NCBI GenBank assembly: GCA_009731375.1
Contig: BJOX01000296.1
Coordinates: 560,212-624,211 of the forward strand
Direction: 5' to 3'
DNA: 64,000 nt
From: Paulinella micropora
Taxonomy: Eukaryota > Cercozoa > Imbricatea > Euglyphida
In this document: positions 1 to 27,819 of the stretch, one piece after another
Layout: every line of letters begins with the position of its first letter
How positions within the stretch are numbered: the first letter of the stretch is position 1
The notes under the pieces: model-generated
Seen by the model: only the letters and a program-made list of their open reading frames with translations
Databases searched by the model: none
Told to the model about the DNA's origin: nothing
Position numbers and translations under genes: made by a program

Positions 1-386
1 ATACCAAACCTCCCTAGTACCAGGCGGGGCCAGGACTCGTTCCATAAGCGCCCCTTGCAGAACGAGCTCCCACCTCCATTACAGAGAACCCAGTAAGCAG
101 ATGGAGTTTCGAGACTGTTTGACAGTCTAGTATAAACCGACAGAGCACTGTGGGTTTTATTCCGGGCTCAACAAGCGAGAAAGTGCACCCTGAGGGAACA
201 GGATTGTGCTTCCCGTCGCTATTTCGGCATGTGACTTATAGGCGTATGGCTAGGCACACATAAGGCACCCCACCACAGGCCCAGCACACCCACACCATCC
301 CCTAATATTCTGTCTGTCGACGGATGGCACCCATTTCAAAAAACCAAGCCCAAGGGAGGGTCAGTGACACCTCAAGTGGCCTTGGT

Positions 387-391
<5 letters not shown>
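1..391 (-). repeat. Interspersed repeat R1, copy 1 (partial)
   Basis: Matches, in reverse orientation, the copy at 12700-13196. It carries the same landmarks (AGCAGATGGAGTTTCGAGAC, GGGTTTTATTCCGGGCTC, the TCTGTCGACGGATGGCACC block) and runs into a GATA array. It is cut by the window edge. No protein is recognisable in it. Confidence 0.85.
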
Positions 392-450
<59 letters not shown>

Positions 451-482
451 TCATAGATTCATAGATAGATAGAGAGATAGAT

Positions 483-546
<64 letters not shown>

Positions 547-598
547 GTAGGTAGATAGATAGATACAGATAGATAGATACAGATATATATAGATAGAT

Positions 599-664
<66 letters not shown>
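392..664. repeat. GATA microsatellite
   Basis: Nearly pure (GATA)n with a few interruptions. The long Ser-Ile-Tyr-Leu open frames here are only the translation of the repeat. Confidence 0.97.
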
Positions 665-820
665 GTGACTTATAGGCGTATGGCTAGGCACACATAAGGC
701 ACCCCACCACAGGCCCAGCACACCCACACCATCCCCTAATTCTCTGTCTGTCGACAGATGGCACCCATTTCAAAAAACCAAGCCCAAGGGAGGGTCAGTG
801 ACACCTCAAGTGGCCTTGGT

Positions 821-826
<6 letters not shown>
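665..826 (-). repeat. Interspersed repeat R1, copy 2 (fragment)
   Basis: About 160 bp identical in landmarks to one end of R1, from the GTGACTTATAGGCGTATGG block to the GGCCTTGGTAGAAAG block. GATA arrays lie on both sides. Confidence 0.85.
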
Positions 827-1720
<894 letters not shown>

Positions 1721-1794
<74 letters not shown>

Positions 1795-1958
1795 GATAAA
1801 TAGATAGATAGATAGACAGATAGATAGATAGACCTCGAGCGAGCGTTTGGGCTCCAGACTCTTCTGGCGCTGGAGGTGGAACTCGTGCTCCAGGATGGCG
1901 AAACCTGTATGTATGTATGTATGTATGTATGTATGTATGTTTGTATGTATGTATGTGG

Positions 1959-1993
<35 letters not shown>

Positions 1994-2104
1994 CGGGGGC
2001 CAGCTGCTCAATGCTGCGGCCTAAAACCAAACCCCCCTTACAGCACTTCACCAGCTGTTTAGAGCGCAACGTCGCTCGTGATGGGGCGCAGGTGGTGCAG
2101 CGTG
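1721..2104. repeat. GATA, GTAT and CTAT microsatellites with a short unique block
   Basis: (GATA)n to 1832, (GTAT)n at about 1907-1957 and (CTAT)n at about 1960-1992. A block follows at about 1993-2040 (GGCCAGCTGCTCAATGC...) that recurs diverged at about 13262-13310, so it is another dispersed repeat. Confidence 0.8.
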
Positions 2105-2640
2105 AATGATGACTACCTACCGTAAGTTACGGTGTCATGGGCCCTCGATACACTCTCAACCTGCGGGAAAGTCCTGAAAGCCTTTCATACCGTGGCCTCC
2201 GGGAAACCGAGGTGCAGCAGGCGATGTAACGGTCGTCGGATGGTAAAAACTAAAAGGCTTGGGCAATCCGCAGCCAAGTACCTTCCTGTCAGGCCAACCC
2301 CGCGCATGGCTCCTACTCGGTACGACTGCCTCCTTGGTAGGCTGCCTTGGAATGACTTTGTGTTGCGACGTGAGTTTTAGTGACCAGTGGCTACGGCAAA
2401 TGGTCACTACTCTCGACGTCGGCCCACTTCTGTCAGCACTGCAGCTGGCCCGGTAGTCCTCCGTCGCCACTACCCAGTGGTGTCCTAACCATGGGAAAGG
2501 TTCAGAACTAAATGGGAGTGGGGATTTCCCTGTATGCTGGTAGGCATATTAGCAGGGAGATCTTTAAGATATAGTCCGGCTCCCGCGAAAGGCGGGCCCC
2601 GGGGCAAGCCTGGGGTCACGTGCTCCTGTACGTGTCTGGA
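2105..2640 (+). ncRNA. Group I intron-like catalytic core
   Basis: Hallmarks occur in the right order and spacing. A P3 5' strand CACTCTCA (about 2151-2158) pairs with TGGGAGTG (2513-2520). P4 is CTGCGG (2161-2166) with CCGCAG (2268-2273), in the contexts GCGGGAAA and CAATCCGCAGCCAAG. The P7 region is TTCAGAACTAAATG (2501-2514) with AAGATATAGTCC (about 2566-2577). A P8 stem TTTCCCTG/CAGGGAGA lies between them. These are the classic nuclear group I (IC1-like) landmarks. The flanks show no rRNA sequence that I recognise, and no homing endonuclease was recognised. P7 has an extra A relative to the usual AGACTA, so the ribozyme may be a relic. Ends are approximate. Confidence 0.72.
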
Positions 2641-2764
2641 TTCACTAGTCCGCCCGTCCAGCCAGGGATGTGCTCTCTCCCAGCCCGCAGTCGCAGTCGC
2701 CGATTGGCGGCAGGGTGGAATGGATGCCTATGTCTTCGGATATGCAGAGCTGATAGACCAAACA

Positions 2765-2796
<32 letters not shown>

Positions 2797-2801
2797 CATC
2801 C

Positions 2802-2845
<44 letters not shown>

Positions 2846-2894
2846 GTCTATCTGTCTACCTATCTATCTATCTATCTATCTATCTATCTGTCTG

Positions 2895-2930
<36 letters not shown>

Positions 2931-2960
2931 GCTATCTAGCTAGCTAGCTATCTATATATC
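2641..2960. repeat. Unique stretch, dispersed 50-bp repeat and CTAT microsatellite
   Basis: A block at about 2715-2766 (GGAATGGATGCCTATGTC...) recurs at about 2970-3008 and 14700-14755, each time followed by ACATATC and usually CTAT repeats. The rest is (CTAT)n with CTGT variants. Confidence 0.8.
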
Positions 2961-3371
2961 CACACCTTTCTGTCTTCGGATATGCAGAGCTGATAGACTA
3001 AACATATCCACACCTTTCCCGTCGGTGGTGGGGCCCACGCGCAAGGCGGAGATGATATGACATGAAATGATGTGAAATAATTGGTGTGATATGACACAAC
3101 ATGCTGTGCAATCACCTTTGCCGTCGGTGGTGGGCCCCACGCGGAAGGTGGCTGAGTACTCAGGGGGAGGCAAGACCACGTCGTGAGACAAATCAAACTT
3201 GCCACGCATCGCCTAATGATGCAGATAGATTGGTAGGAAGATAGGTAGATAGGTAGGCAGGTAGATGGAACACCATGTTGCGAGACAGGTCATTCTTGCC
3301 ACGCATGCCTAATGATGTAGATAGATTGGTAAGTAGGTAGGTAGGTAGGTAGGTAGGTAGGTAGGTAGATG

Positions 3372-3422
<51 letters not shown>

Positions 3423-3470
3423 TGGATAGATAGATAGATTAGATTAGATAGATAGATAGATAGATAAATA

Positions 3471-3529
<59 letters not shown>

Positions 3530-3849
3530 TAGATATGTATTCGCTGTACCTGGTCATGGTAGACGAGCAGTACGACGGATAAACAAAGCATACAACAGCC
3601 CGCCAAGACCTGGTATATGTACGTATGTATGTATGTATGCATGTATGTATGTATGTATGTATGTATGTATGTATGCATGCATGTATGTATGTATGTATGT
3701 ATGTATGTATGTATGTATACATGCATGCATGTATGTATGTATGTATGTATGTATGTATGTATGTATGCATATGACAGGCGAGGAAGATAAGGGTGGAAAA
3801 GGAAAGAGTGCGTGAGAGTTTATGTGTGTGAGAAAGAAACAGAAAGAGA

Positions 3850-3915
<66 letters not shown>

Positions 3916-4932
3916 CAAGCAGACAGACAGACAGACAGATGGTGTGATGTGCTACCCATAGCGAGGCGTACTCCCCCAGCAGCAGCCAGGCCGCGCCGAT
4001 CAGCACTGCGGGCTGAGACACGATGAACGCCGCGCCTGCCTTCCAACCCTCCTCCTAACATATGTTAGGGTTAGGTTACGTTATGCTATGCTGTGTTATG
4101 TTAGCAATGCGGGCTGAGACACGATAAACGCCGCGCCTGCTTTCCAACCCTCCTCCTAACATATGTTAGGGTTAGGTTACGTTATGCTATGCTGTGTTAT
4201 GTTAGCACTGCGGGCTGAGACACGATAAACGCCGCGCCTGCTTTCCAACCCTCCTCCTGACAGATGTGATTGTATGGTTGTCATGTCATATTATCCTGTG
4301 CTCTGTTAGCACGGCGGGCTGAGACACAATGAACACTGCCAATTTTTCAACCCTCCTCCTAGCATATGAGGCAAGAGTGAGGCAGTTGAATTGATGAAGT
4401 GGCATCATAGTGAGGCAGTCGAAGGGACAAAGTGGCAGTAGTGAGGCAGTTGTAGGCACACAAGGGTAGTGAGACAGTTGAAGGACAAAGTGGCAGTAGC
4501 GAGGCAGTTGGAAAGATAAGGTGGCAGTAGCGAGGCAGTTGAAGGGACAAAGTGGCAGTAGTGAGGCAGTTGCAGTGCTAAATGGCAGCAGTACGTCAGT
4601 TGTAGGGACAAAGCGGCGGTAGTGAGGCAGTTGTAGGTACAAAGTGGCAGTAGTGAGGCATGAAAGGATGATGAAGTAGCAGTAGTGAGACAGTTGTAGA
4701 CAGAAAAGGGCAGTAGTGAGCCAGTTGCAGGGGCCAAGTGGCAGTGGGTAGGTAGTTGTGAATCACCTTGTTGGTGAGTCCGGGCTGAATGGCAGAGAAG
4801 ACGGCGCACGTGAGCACGGTCATGAAGGCCGACACGAGACAGCTGGTCCAGACCAGCGGCGGCAAAGTAGACACCTGCAGACACACACGAATGATTTGTT
4901 ACGTAGCTATCCATCGGTCCATCCATCTATCC

Positions 4933-4973
<41 letters not shown>

Positions 4974-4994
4974 CTTACCTACCTACCTATCTAC

Positions 4995-5028
<34 letters not shown>

Positions 5029-5060
5029 GCCTGTCTACCTATCTATCCATCCATCCATCC

Positions 5061-5120
<60 letters not shown>

Positions 5121-5192
5121 GTGTATACAGACCTGTAGCAGGCTGTCCAGTCGCATCAAGAGTACGGGCACACAGGCCTGGAGAGAGCAAGC

Positions 5193-5252
<60 letters not shown>

Positions 5253-5688
5253 AGTGTGTCAGCAGCAAACTTTCGTGGTATTTGCGGTTATTCTTGCAGC
5301 CAACTTGTTGCGGTATTTGCGGCGAGTTCCTAGAAAATTCCCCGCATTTCCACCTGCTGTCTCATGTGTTTGATATTTCGGCCCTTTTTTTTCCTCCTTT
5401 CCCTCCCAACTTGTTGCGGTATTTGCGGCGAGTTCCTAGAAAATTCCCCGCATTTCCGCATTTCTGCCTGCTGTCTCCTGTGTTTGATATTTTGGCCTTT
5501 TTTTTCCTTGAGGGAAAGGAGGACTGACCAAGGTTGCGTAGAGTGTGCAGCGGGAAAAGACAAACACCACAGGCAGCTTCTGCACCTATCGCACATACAG
5601 ACCATGCTTGTGGGAGCGAGATAGATAGATAAGATAGGCAGGTAGAAAGATAGATAGATAGATGGATGGATGGATAGATGGATAGATG

Positions 5689-5751
<63 letters not shown>

Positions 5752-5752
5752 G

Positions 5753-5798
<46 letters not shown>

Positions 5799-6193
5799 CA
5801 AGCAGACAGACCGACAGACAGTCAGACAGATAGGTTACCAAGGGTTGCAGTAGCACCATGAAGAGAGCGCCCACCACGCAAGAGCACAGCAGATAGGTCT
5901 CACCCTCATCTATGAACACCTACGTATGTACGTAGATTATGTACGTAATGTATGCAAGAGCATAGCAGATAGGTTTTCACCATCGTCGATGAAGACCTAT
6001 GTATGTATGCATGTATGTGTGTGTACTATGTGTGTGGTGTGTGTCACCTCGTAGTCGAGCGGGTTGACTGCTAGCAGCAGGCCAGCGATTGCCAGCACAA
6101 TGGCCAGCGCCTTCCCCGTGGTCAGCAGCTCACGACCCTACATACACATACATACATACAGGTGAAAAACGCATGAAATGGGATATACACACA

Positions 6194-6227
<34 letters not shown>

Positions 6228-7007
6228 CCAGTGCGACTGAGATGAGCAGAGTAAGCACTAGCGATGCGGCGTCGATGGTGACTCCTACATACATGCATAC
6301 ATACCTACATACATACGTACGTACGTAAGTACATACATACATATGTAGTGCCCTGGGCATTGATAAACACGCTGTGGTGAAGACAATACTTATTGAGGCA
6401 TGTACATTCATACACCTAGCGAGACGCTGGACAGGGCGAGGCCGGAGAAGTAGAGACAGGGCTGGAAGAGGAGGCCCAAGATGCCCAGCAGCACCATCTG
6501 AGCCTCGTCGCGAGCGGTGATGCGGTAGCCAAGGGCAAGCGCGCGCTAGGTAAAAGATGACATAACATGTTATGTTCGGTGATGTAATGTGATATGTGAT
6601 TAAGTGGTTATGTTAATATTTATGTTACGTTATGTTTATGTTGTGTTATGTTTGTAATTAACGTAGCATACCTGGTCGCGCTGCAGCGCGCGGTGTCCCA
6701 GCACCAGCATGACGGGCAGACTGAGCCACAGCCGCAACGACACGTACACGATGGGGTCCAAGTGGTGCGCCACGGCGTTGTGCGCCAGGATCAGGTTGAG
6801 CGCCCAGGCCAGTTCCAGGAAGAAGATGAAGAGCAAGAGCCCGATCTGCTGCGGAGTGCTGTGCAAGCAAACACACACATACATACATACACGTCCGGAC
6901 AGCTCGGGGCAGTGTACAATACAATACAATACAATACATTACCTGCGTTGTGGGTGGGGTTCCAGGTCGCCGTAGCTGACGCTGAGGGCGTTGGAACACG
7001 ACACCAT
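2952..7007 (-). CDS. EamA/DMT-type multi-pass transporter (11 exons)
   Basis: Predicted integral membrane transporter of the drug/metabolite (EamA, WAT1-like) superfamily; substrate unknown. Minus-strand exons by GT-AG borders and phase: 6943-7007 (ATG), 6672-6858, 6416-6545, 6229-6284, 6048-6137, 5839-5919, 5133-5177, 4767-4874, 3956-4039, 3550-3609, and about 3212 down to a stop at 2952. Phases join without a break to roughly 390 residues. The first helices read [19 protein letters not shown], followed by [20 protein letters not shown], typical of the EamA first repeat. Later hydrophobic segments are [37 protein letters not shown] and [17 protein letters not shown]. The C-terminal tail is hydrophilic and its last part is less certain. 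Several introns hold decayed copies of neighbouring exon ends. It is divergent from the TPR gene at 8585. Confidence 0.78.
3005..3045 (-). repeat. Decayed copy of transporter last-exon segment
   Basis: Repeats, with several changes, the segment at about 3121-3165 coding RVGPTTDGK. It stays in frame with the last exon, so it may be translated as a second copy near the C-terminus. Confidence 0.7.
3229..3535. repeat. GGTA/GATA microsatellite in transporter intron
   Basis: (GGTA)n then (GATA)n. At about 3273-3311 there is a diverged copy of the start of the last exon, including an acceptor-like CATTAG. Confidence 0.9.
3618..3945. repeat. GTAT and GA microsatellites in transporter intron
   Basis: (GTAT)n with GCAT variants at 3618-3770, then (GA)n and (CAGA)n at about 3840-3938. 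Confidence 0.95.
4055..4360 (-). repeat. Tandem copies of exon-9 acceptor plus exon start
   Basis: Three additional copies (at about 4106, 4211 and 4315) of a roughly 105-bp unit. Each contains the acceptor side of transporter exon 9 plus its first ~30 coding bases (GCGGGCTGAGACACGATAAA on the plus strand) and a TTAGGGTTAGGTTACG tail. Together they place several alternative acceptors ahead of the exon. Confidence 0.8.
4375..4755. repeat. Minisatellite, ~30-bp unit
   Basis: About a dozen diverged repeats of GTGAGGCAGTTG followed by an A-rich segment and AAAGTGGCAGTA, within a transporter intron. Confidence 0.85.
4917..5130. repeat. CTAT/CCAT microsatellite
   Basis: Compound tetranucleotide array in the intron between transporter exons 7 and 8. 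Confidence 0.95.
5185..5840. repeat. GA repeat, ~115-bp tandem duplication and GATA array in one intron
   Basis: (GA)n at 5190-5250. A segment CTTGTTGCGGTATTTGCGGC followed by GAGTTCCTAGAAAATTCCCC occurs at about 5301 and again at about 5410. (GATA)n runs at 5620-5800. No exon was found here. Confidence 0.85.
5950..5996 (-). repeat. Decayed copy of transporter exon 6 start
   Basis: GCAAGAGCATAGCAGATAGG and the following bases mirror exon 6 (5839-5919) at about 85% identity, including the acceptor region. Confidence 0.7.
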
Positions 7008-7111
7008 GCTCTGCGCAGTGTTGTGTGCGCGACCCCGGCCCTTACACAACCCCTGCCCCTAGACTGCCTCCACCGCCTGCGTAGGAAAAGGAAGCGCGTG
7101 CTTAATGTGTT

Positions 7112-7149
<38 letters not shown>

Positions 7150-7804
7150 ATGCCAGTACTCTCACACTCCCTGATCCTTGAAGATACCTCCAGGAGCGAG
7201 TCGACGTATATGGTCAACCATGCACCACCCCGACTCCCCCCCCTCTTTCCTTTTCCCTTAATCACTGGTGGTAAAAGAAAAGAGGGGGGCCGCCATACAT
7301 AAACGACCCCTCCCAAAACATTGACCAACGTAACAATTTAAGTTACATATCGCGCAACACATCCAAACATAAGCATTAACATTATTAATATTAATACCGA
7401 GCAACCAAATATCCGATTAATATTTTCTTTCAATACGCTCGCCTGAATAAGTAGGTTTCCACCTTAGATAAAGGTATAACTTAATAGCCTTACTTCTCAC
7501 GTGGACTTTCCGAGTCCAATTGTAAAATTGTTCTCTCAATAAAAACGAAGAAGAAGAAGAAGAAGAAGAAGAAGAAGAAGAAGAAGAAGAAGAAGAAGAA
7601 GAAGAAGAAGAAGAAGAAGAAGAAGAAGAAGAAGAAGAAGAAGAAGAAGAAGAAGAAGAACACACACATACACACACACACTCACACACACACACACGCA
7701 CCGCACTCACTTATCCTCCTCCTCCTCCTCCTCCTCCTCTCTCTCTCTCTCTCTCTCCTGCTCTCTCTCGCTCTCTTTCTCTCTCACACACTCTCTCTCT
7801 CTTC

Positions 7805-7848
<44 letters not shown>

Positions 7849-8584
7849 TGTGTATGTGTGTATGTGTGTGTGTATGTGTGTGTGTGTGTGGTTTTGTGTG
7901 TGTATGTGTGTGGTTTTTTGAAGGGTCTCCGAGGGAGAGAGTATATGTTCTCCGAGGGAGAGAGTATATGTTCTCCGAGGGAGAGAGTATATGTCGTTTG
8001 AAGCTTGGAAGTGGGAAGTACGGTACAGTACATAAGACTTACATAGCCGTTCTCGAAAAATGCAATAGCAGTAGCAATATCAAACCGACAACAACAACCA
8101 CCAAAACAGGCAAAAAAAACAGCGCTTTCCCCCCCCCCCCCCCCCCCCCCCCCCCNNNNNNNNNNCTCAAACTGGTCATTCAAACTGTGCTCAGGCATTG
8201 ACATCCGTTGCTCTCACAGGCTAGTAAAGGAGCCAGTACTAGAACTGGAGCCCTAATTATGCTCAAGAGCCTTTTCACAAGCCGTGATAAATAGAAGAGT
8301 GGAACGACCGAAAAACAGCTACAGATTGGCGGCACAAACAATCAAGTCAGAGTCGTTGAAATGAAATCAAAAAACATTCCTTGGACTTTCAAAAGGACCG
8401 CGCGAAACCAGGATGGCGGTAAAAGTGCCATTCGAAATGTAACAGCCACTTCGAAAGAATTTCACTTATCGAAAAATCCGTAATAGTTTCTTCGCTTGTT
8501 GGCTTATCGAAAAAGCCGTAACATTTTCGACGCTTTTTCAGGACGTTCACCAGCAAGAGCCGCGTCATCATTCCATCGCCCGTC
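7008..8584. other. Intergenic region between divergent host genes
   Basis: About 1.6 kb containing (GT)n/(GA)n at about 7105-7150, (AAG)n at about 7549-7660, CT and GT arrays at 7720-7900 and three copies of a 26-bp unit ending GAGAGAGTATATGTTCTCC at 7920-7995. A poly-C run meets an N gap (8156-8165). It should contain promoters for both divergent genes, but no clear motif is visible. Confidence 0.6.
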
Positions 8585-22506
<13,922 letters not shown>

Positions 22507-23852
22507 GCCAACGCACACTTTCGCTCTTTCTACAGCATCCAAAATTTCTGGTTTCTGGTTCGAGGATGCTACCACAGGCAAGTTTTCAGTTCACAACTTG
22601 AACCTGAACACAGGCGCACCCGAAACCAGAACTTTTTGTTGGTGTTGGAATGAGAGTTGCAATTGCGTCCCAACTTCTTCTTGCCCACGCTGGCCACGTG
22701 CGCTCCGGGTCATGATCAAGTGCCTGTGCCTGCGTTGCGGCTCGATTGCGAAGCTAGCGGTGTATTACAGCGTACGTTTTAAGTAGACCTGGCCACCTAT
22801 CTCAGCCGGCGGCGCACCTGACCCCCTTTGCGTGCGTCGTAAGTAGTAATTTATATATTTATAGCGCCTCAAAATCGCGAGCATTCCCAAGCAACATTTT
22901 TTACTTATTCCTTGCAGTGGCAAGTATTTTATTTTTGAAACTAAATAAAAAATAAAATGAATATATATATATATACATATATATGCTAGTGGCTGTGCCT
23001 AGAGCAGAGATCTCTTGAAGAATTTACTACTGACACGGTCCTGATCGAAGACGCGCACTTGCAAATTTTGTATTATTATATAACAGACTTATAGCTAAAT
23101 TAGAGTCCTTAACATCAGACAATGCAGTCTCAGCCAGTGTCATATCTCATCAAGGGGGGGGGGGGGGGGNNNNNNNNNNACTCCTGGGTGAGAGTGCATT
23201 CATCCTTTTGTTGGTTAAGATCAGAATGACTGTATTTATTGTATGAAGGATTCTTGCTCCACTTAATTCAAGCACTCTGAGAATAACCTAATCTTCCTAC
23301 TCTCTATAAAAGAGGAAATCAATATGGTTGGAAAATGTAGATTTTCAGAGCAAAACAACAAAGGAAACAGAGCTATTTCCTATTGTCCTGCCTTACGATA
23401 ATATTATCTTTTGTAAAAAGTACTACCTGTTACTTGTATTAATATTATCGCTTTCAACTGTCTCAGGATAATGACAATGAACACAACCAACCATATCTTA
23501 ACTAGACATAGTTCATGTATAATTCGCTGTGTATAGGGGTATACGAAAAAATTGCATACTTAGCTATCTGCGCATACGATTCCCATAGTCTTATACGGGA
23601 ACCTTAGTTATTAGAAGTAGATAGGTGAAAATGATCTTTAGGTAGCCTCCTCATCAACAATTGCTTTCTCAACGTTTCTGATCTACTTTGAGCAGAAGTG
23701 ATGAGGAAGCACTAGAATCACCTAGCTTGCCTCCTTGTCAGTTGACAGTTGCCACTTATCTCAGTTGTAACATACTCTATGCTACAAAATACAAATTTGA
23801 ATTTGGAGACTTCGATTTCAAATTTGAATTTGAATTTTGAATTATCTCTGCC

Positions 23853-23891
<39 letters not shown>

Positions 23892-25130
23892 NNNNNNNNN
23901 NACTCGAGGATATTAAAATATAACAATCACGTACGTTGTCGTGCCGCCTTCGAGATCCTTCATACCAGTTCCGTCCCTTTCACGTCGGCTTCCCGCTTCA
24001 CAGGATCCACTAGATCATGAAGTTGCTGGGAAGATCTCGACTTTCTGTTGGTGGAGATCATTGCTGCAATCTCATTCATACCAAGGATCCTTCTTATCCT
24101 GAGTGTTAAGAAATTAAAAACCAAAGTTACTACAAATTTCGTAACAACATCGCCGCCGTCTATTGTTGGAATGAACTAGCGCTATGCTAGTGTCAAGGTA
24201 ACTGGTGCTACTGAGTATTTTTGTTTTGTTTTGGCTGCAGACATTTTCTTGCTGCCCCTCTGCGAGTGTCTTCGTGCGAACGAAATAGCAAGTGTCTCAT
24301 GATATATACAACCAATTGTCTGTGTCTCAAAACGAGTCTAGTGTCATGCATCGGAACATTCCTGTTCGAGATAGTCTATGAAATCCTCCTTATTATACTA
24401 GACTATGATGGTGGTGGCCACCTCCATGCGGGTTAGTCCGCATCCTGTGAGTCAAGGCGCTCTTTCCAAGCCTCCGCCTCGGACGACGATACATAAGTAC
24501 TCCCCTACTACCCACTGTTGTGGCACTGGCTGTGCATCCTTTGTAAAGTCGTCGAATGATCTCTCCCGCCTAATGCTAGTATTGTTGCCTCCAATACTGC
24601 CATTTGTGTCAATAATGATGGATAAAGTCTAGCGCCTGAGTCCGTAGGGGTCATTCGAAATCATCGCTTTGAATAGCACTCTCTCATTCGAGTCTTGCGT
24701 GGACACTGTACAGTCTGCAACATACCTCATACCATCGCGTGCGAGCATCGTTTTCTTGTATAAAACGTTGATGTAGCGTTCTAAATATTTTTTTTAATTC
24801 TATTGTACCTACCACTTTTCTAAAGGAGAATCTAAATATGCTAATTTATAGCAGTCAGACAGTTTGCTTTTTATTACTTTCTACATTCATTTCATTTTAG
24901 CCAAGAAAAATACATAAACATGCATAAAATATTGAACTGCTACAAAAATTAAACATATATAAAAAGTTTAACATATATAATATTTTGTATTTATATAAAA
25001 AAGTTCAACCTCATACAAAACCTTATACTTCGAACTTTTCACGTTTATATAACTCAAATTATTTCTTATAAATCTAACTTTTTCCAACAAGTTTATATAT
25101 ACATACATACATACATACATACACACATAT
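22507..25130. other. Intergenic, no gene recognised
   Basis: 3' flank of the TPR gene and AT-richer unique sequence with poly-G/poly-C runs meeting gaps (23170-23179, 23892-23901). An AAATTTGAATTTGAA low-complexity tract lies at about 23790-23845. A short exon-like frame at 22487-22786 reads through but has no recognised domain. Confidence 0.5.
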
Positions 25131-25149
25131 ATATATGGATATAGATATA

Positions 25150-25447
25150 TATTCATATATAATAATAATAGTACTAATAGTGCTTCTCTGTCAATGGCTG
25201 ATGCATTTCTGCACATGTGCCTCCATCGTCTCACCCGTGAGGGGAGTACGAAGAATTGACGATAAGCTCTAATGACACCCCCGCAAGGGCAGTTCCAACA
25301 CTTCCAGACGGGCCGGTATGTTCAATGAAAATACTGGTCCAGAAATAGACCGGTATGTTCAATGAAAATACTGGTGGCACCGACGGGAATCGAACTGGCG
25401 ACAGGGCCCAGATGGTAGAACTTGACCACTGGGCTATCACGGTGTCC

Positions 25448-25450
<3 letters not shown>
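25150..25450 (-). repeat. SINE-like unit with tRNA-like head
   Basis: On the minus strand the head (about 25376-25450) has an A-box-like TAGCCCAGTGGTCAAGTTC and a B-box-like AGTTCGATTCCC. Acceptor-like ends GACACCG/CGGTGCC pair at 6 of 7 positions and are followed by ACCA. A ~230-bp body follows and ends in TATTATTATT. The T and anticodon arms are imperfect, so this is tRNA-derived rather than a working tRNA. Confidence 0.65.
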
Positions 25451-25513
<63 letters not shown>

Positions 25514-25685
25514 GTGTATCTCCTGCCAATTGCTGAGCCAAAAGGCCATGTGCATCCAGTCCTCCATTCCATAAGGAAAGTCTCCACACCAATCGGTGGA
25601 ATAAAGGAAGTGACGGCATAGAACATTACTCTAGGAGCTTTATACCAATCAGCCCATGGAAAGGACCGATGGCCTATGTACTCCC

Positions 25686-25753
<68 letters not shown>

Positions 25754-25834
25754 TATCTCCTGCCAATTGCTGAGCCAAAAGGCCATGTGCATCCAGTCCT
25801 CCATTCCATAAGGAAAGTCTCCACNNNNNNNNNN
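25451..25834. repeat. TAA arrays with two copies of a second repeat unit
   Basis: (TAA)n at 25448-25513 and 25687-25752 separate two copies (25514-25686, and 25753-25824 cut by a gap) of a unit starting TGTATCTCCTGCCAATTGCT. Confidence 0.85.
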
Positions 25835-26400
<566 letters not shown>

Positions 26401-27160
26401 ACCTCAAAACCAGAACGGAGGACTGTACATATAAGCATTTCTTCCCGCTCACGTTCCATTCTGTCAATCTTTTTGAGGACATTGATACACATTTTTTTCA
26501 CGATTCTCCCTCTAACATTCGTAAACTGAAAACGCGTAGACGAACAGCGGCCGTTTTATCTATTGCTGCGAAACTTTATGGTGTCGTTGTTGATGACCCT
26601 TAGTCGCGTCGCGTATCCGATAGACTCGCAGCATCTCCGCCTTGATGACTACACACACAAACATAAATAATAGCATTTGTAAGTTTAGATAAAACAGAAG
26701 AGACAAGTGCGATACAGAAACAGCAAGAGGATAGACGTGAACGTACAAGTTGTACGTCCTGGAAAACAGCCTTCGAACAGTCTGTTGAACGCAGGGTTGT
26801 GTGACACAGTGTCGATCTTAAGCTCGTCGCCGACACAACAAACAGGGTCGTGTGGCACAGTGTTGATCTTCAGCTGTCGATGAGATGCAAGAAACAAACA
26901 AAGCTGTAGTAGGCATGACACCATTCCTCTTGCTTGAGTTTCCAATACGTGTTTCTCTCCGTTGCCCTGCCCCTCGCCACAACAGAGCTGGGATGGCGTG
27001 GATGCAAATCATCGGGAACGTCACAGTCGTAATCAGCTGCAAGATTGCTGAACATTTTCAAAAACAAAATGCAGCATTGGAAAATGAAGAAGCAACGAAC
27101 CACAAACACAAGCCACACCACAAGCATACACAGCACCTTTTTTCGAATGTCTTTTGAAAG
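26401..27160. other. Unique sequence, no gene assigned
   Basis: A minus-strand frame at about 26870-27060 looks weakly coding. On the same strand, two ~40-bp units starting about 26815 and 26855 (CTGTGTCACACAACCCTG / CTGTGCCACACGACCCTG) are tandem repeats. No domain is recognised. Confidence 0.4.
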
Positions 27161-27164
27161 TCTT

Positions 27165-27360
27165 GGCTAGACGTTTGTAAATCCTGTTTTGTGGCTAAAC
27201 AAGTTCCAAATCCTTTTTGTTCCGACTGACGTTTGCAAATCCCTTTTTCTGTTTTTTCTGGCTGAACAAGTCTCAAATCCTTTTTGCTCCGACCGGACGT
27301 TTGCAAATCCTTTTGTGCTGCCTTTTTCTCGTGGCTGAACAAATGCATTCCTTTTTGCTA

Positions 27361-27422
<62 letters not shown>

Positions 27423-27425
27423 TGA
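27165..27425. repeat. ~60-bp minisatellite and TTA array
   Basis: About three to four diverged units built on GTTTGCAAATCC, CTTTTTC and GGCTGAACAAGTC, followed by (ATT)n at 27361-27421. Confidence 0.75.
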
Positions 27426-27819
27426 CTTGTTGATTTTGAAAGTAGAAATGCTGTGCCAAGAGCATCCCGAGACCGACCAGTCTTTGGACTGGAAGATCAG
27501 GAGGAGACTGCACTTCTTATCGAACGACCATGTCAGTAGTATAGGGGGCCACTTCGGCACAATTTTTTAGAACAAACAACAGACGCCCCCAGCCAGAGAG
27601 ACACACCCGGCCGGGCCGGACGGTGACAAAAATGCAATATACAAGAAAAAAGGAATTAAGCACAGGACTAAAACATCGATAACTAGCTTAAAAAATCTTC
27701 AAACCAAAACTTTTGTTCGTTTGTTTTGTGCGACGCATCTCTTCACTTTTTTGCTCTGTCGTTTATTTTTTTCTCACCCATCAAACTATATAACTCAACT
27801 ATATAACTTATTCGTAATA

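Noticed and set aside
4375-4755. Possible CRISPR-like spaced repeats
   Set aside because: Units are diverged, with no unique spacers of constant length, and lie in a eukaryotic intron; it is a minisatellite.
8123-8165. Poly-C and poly-G runs (also 11232, 15259, 20267, 23156, 23857) as G-quadruplex elements
   Set aside because: They lie at N gaps and look like sequencing or gap-filling artefacts.
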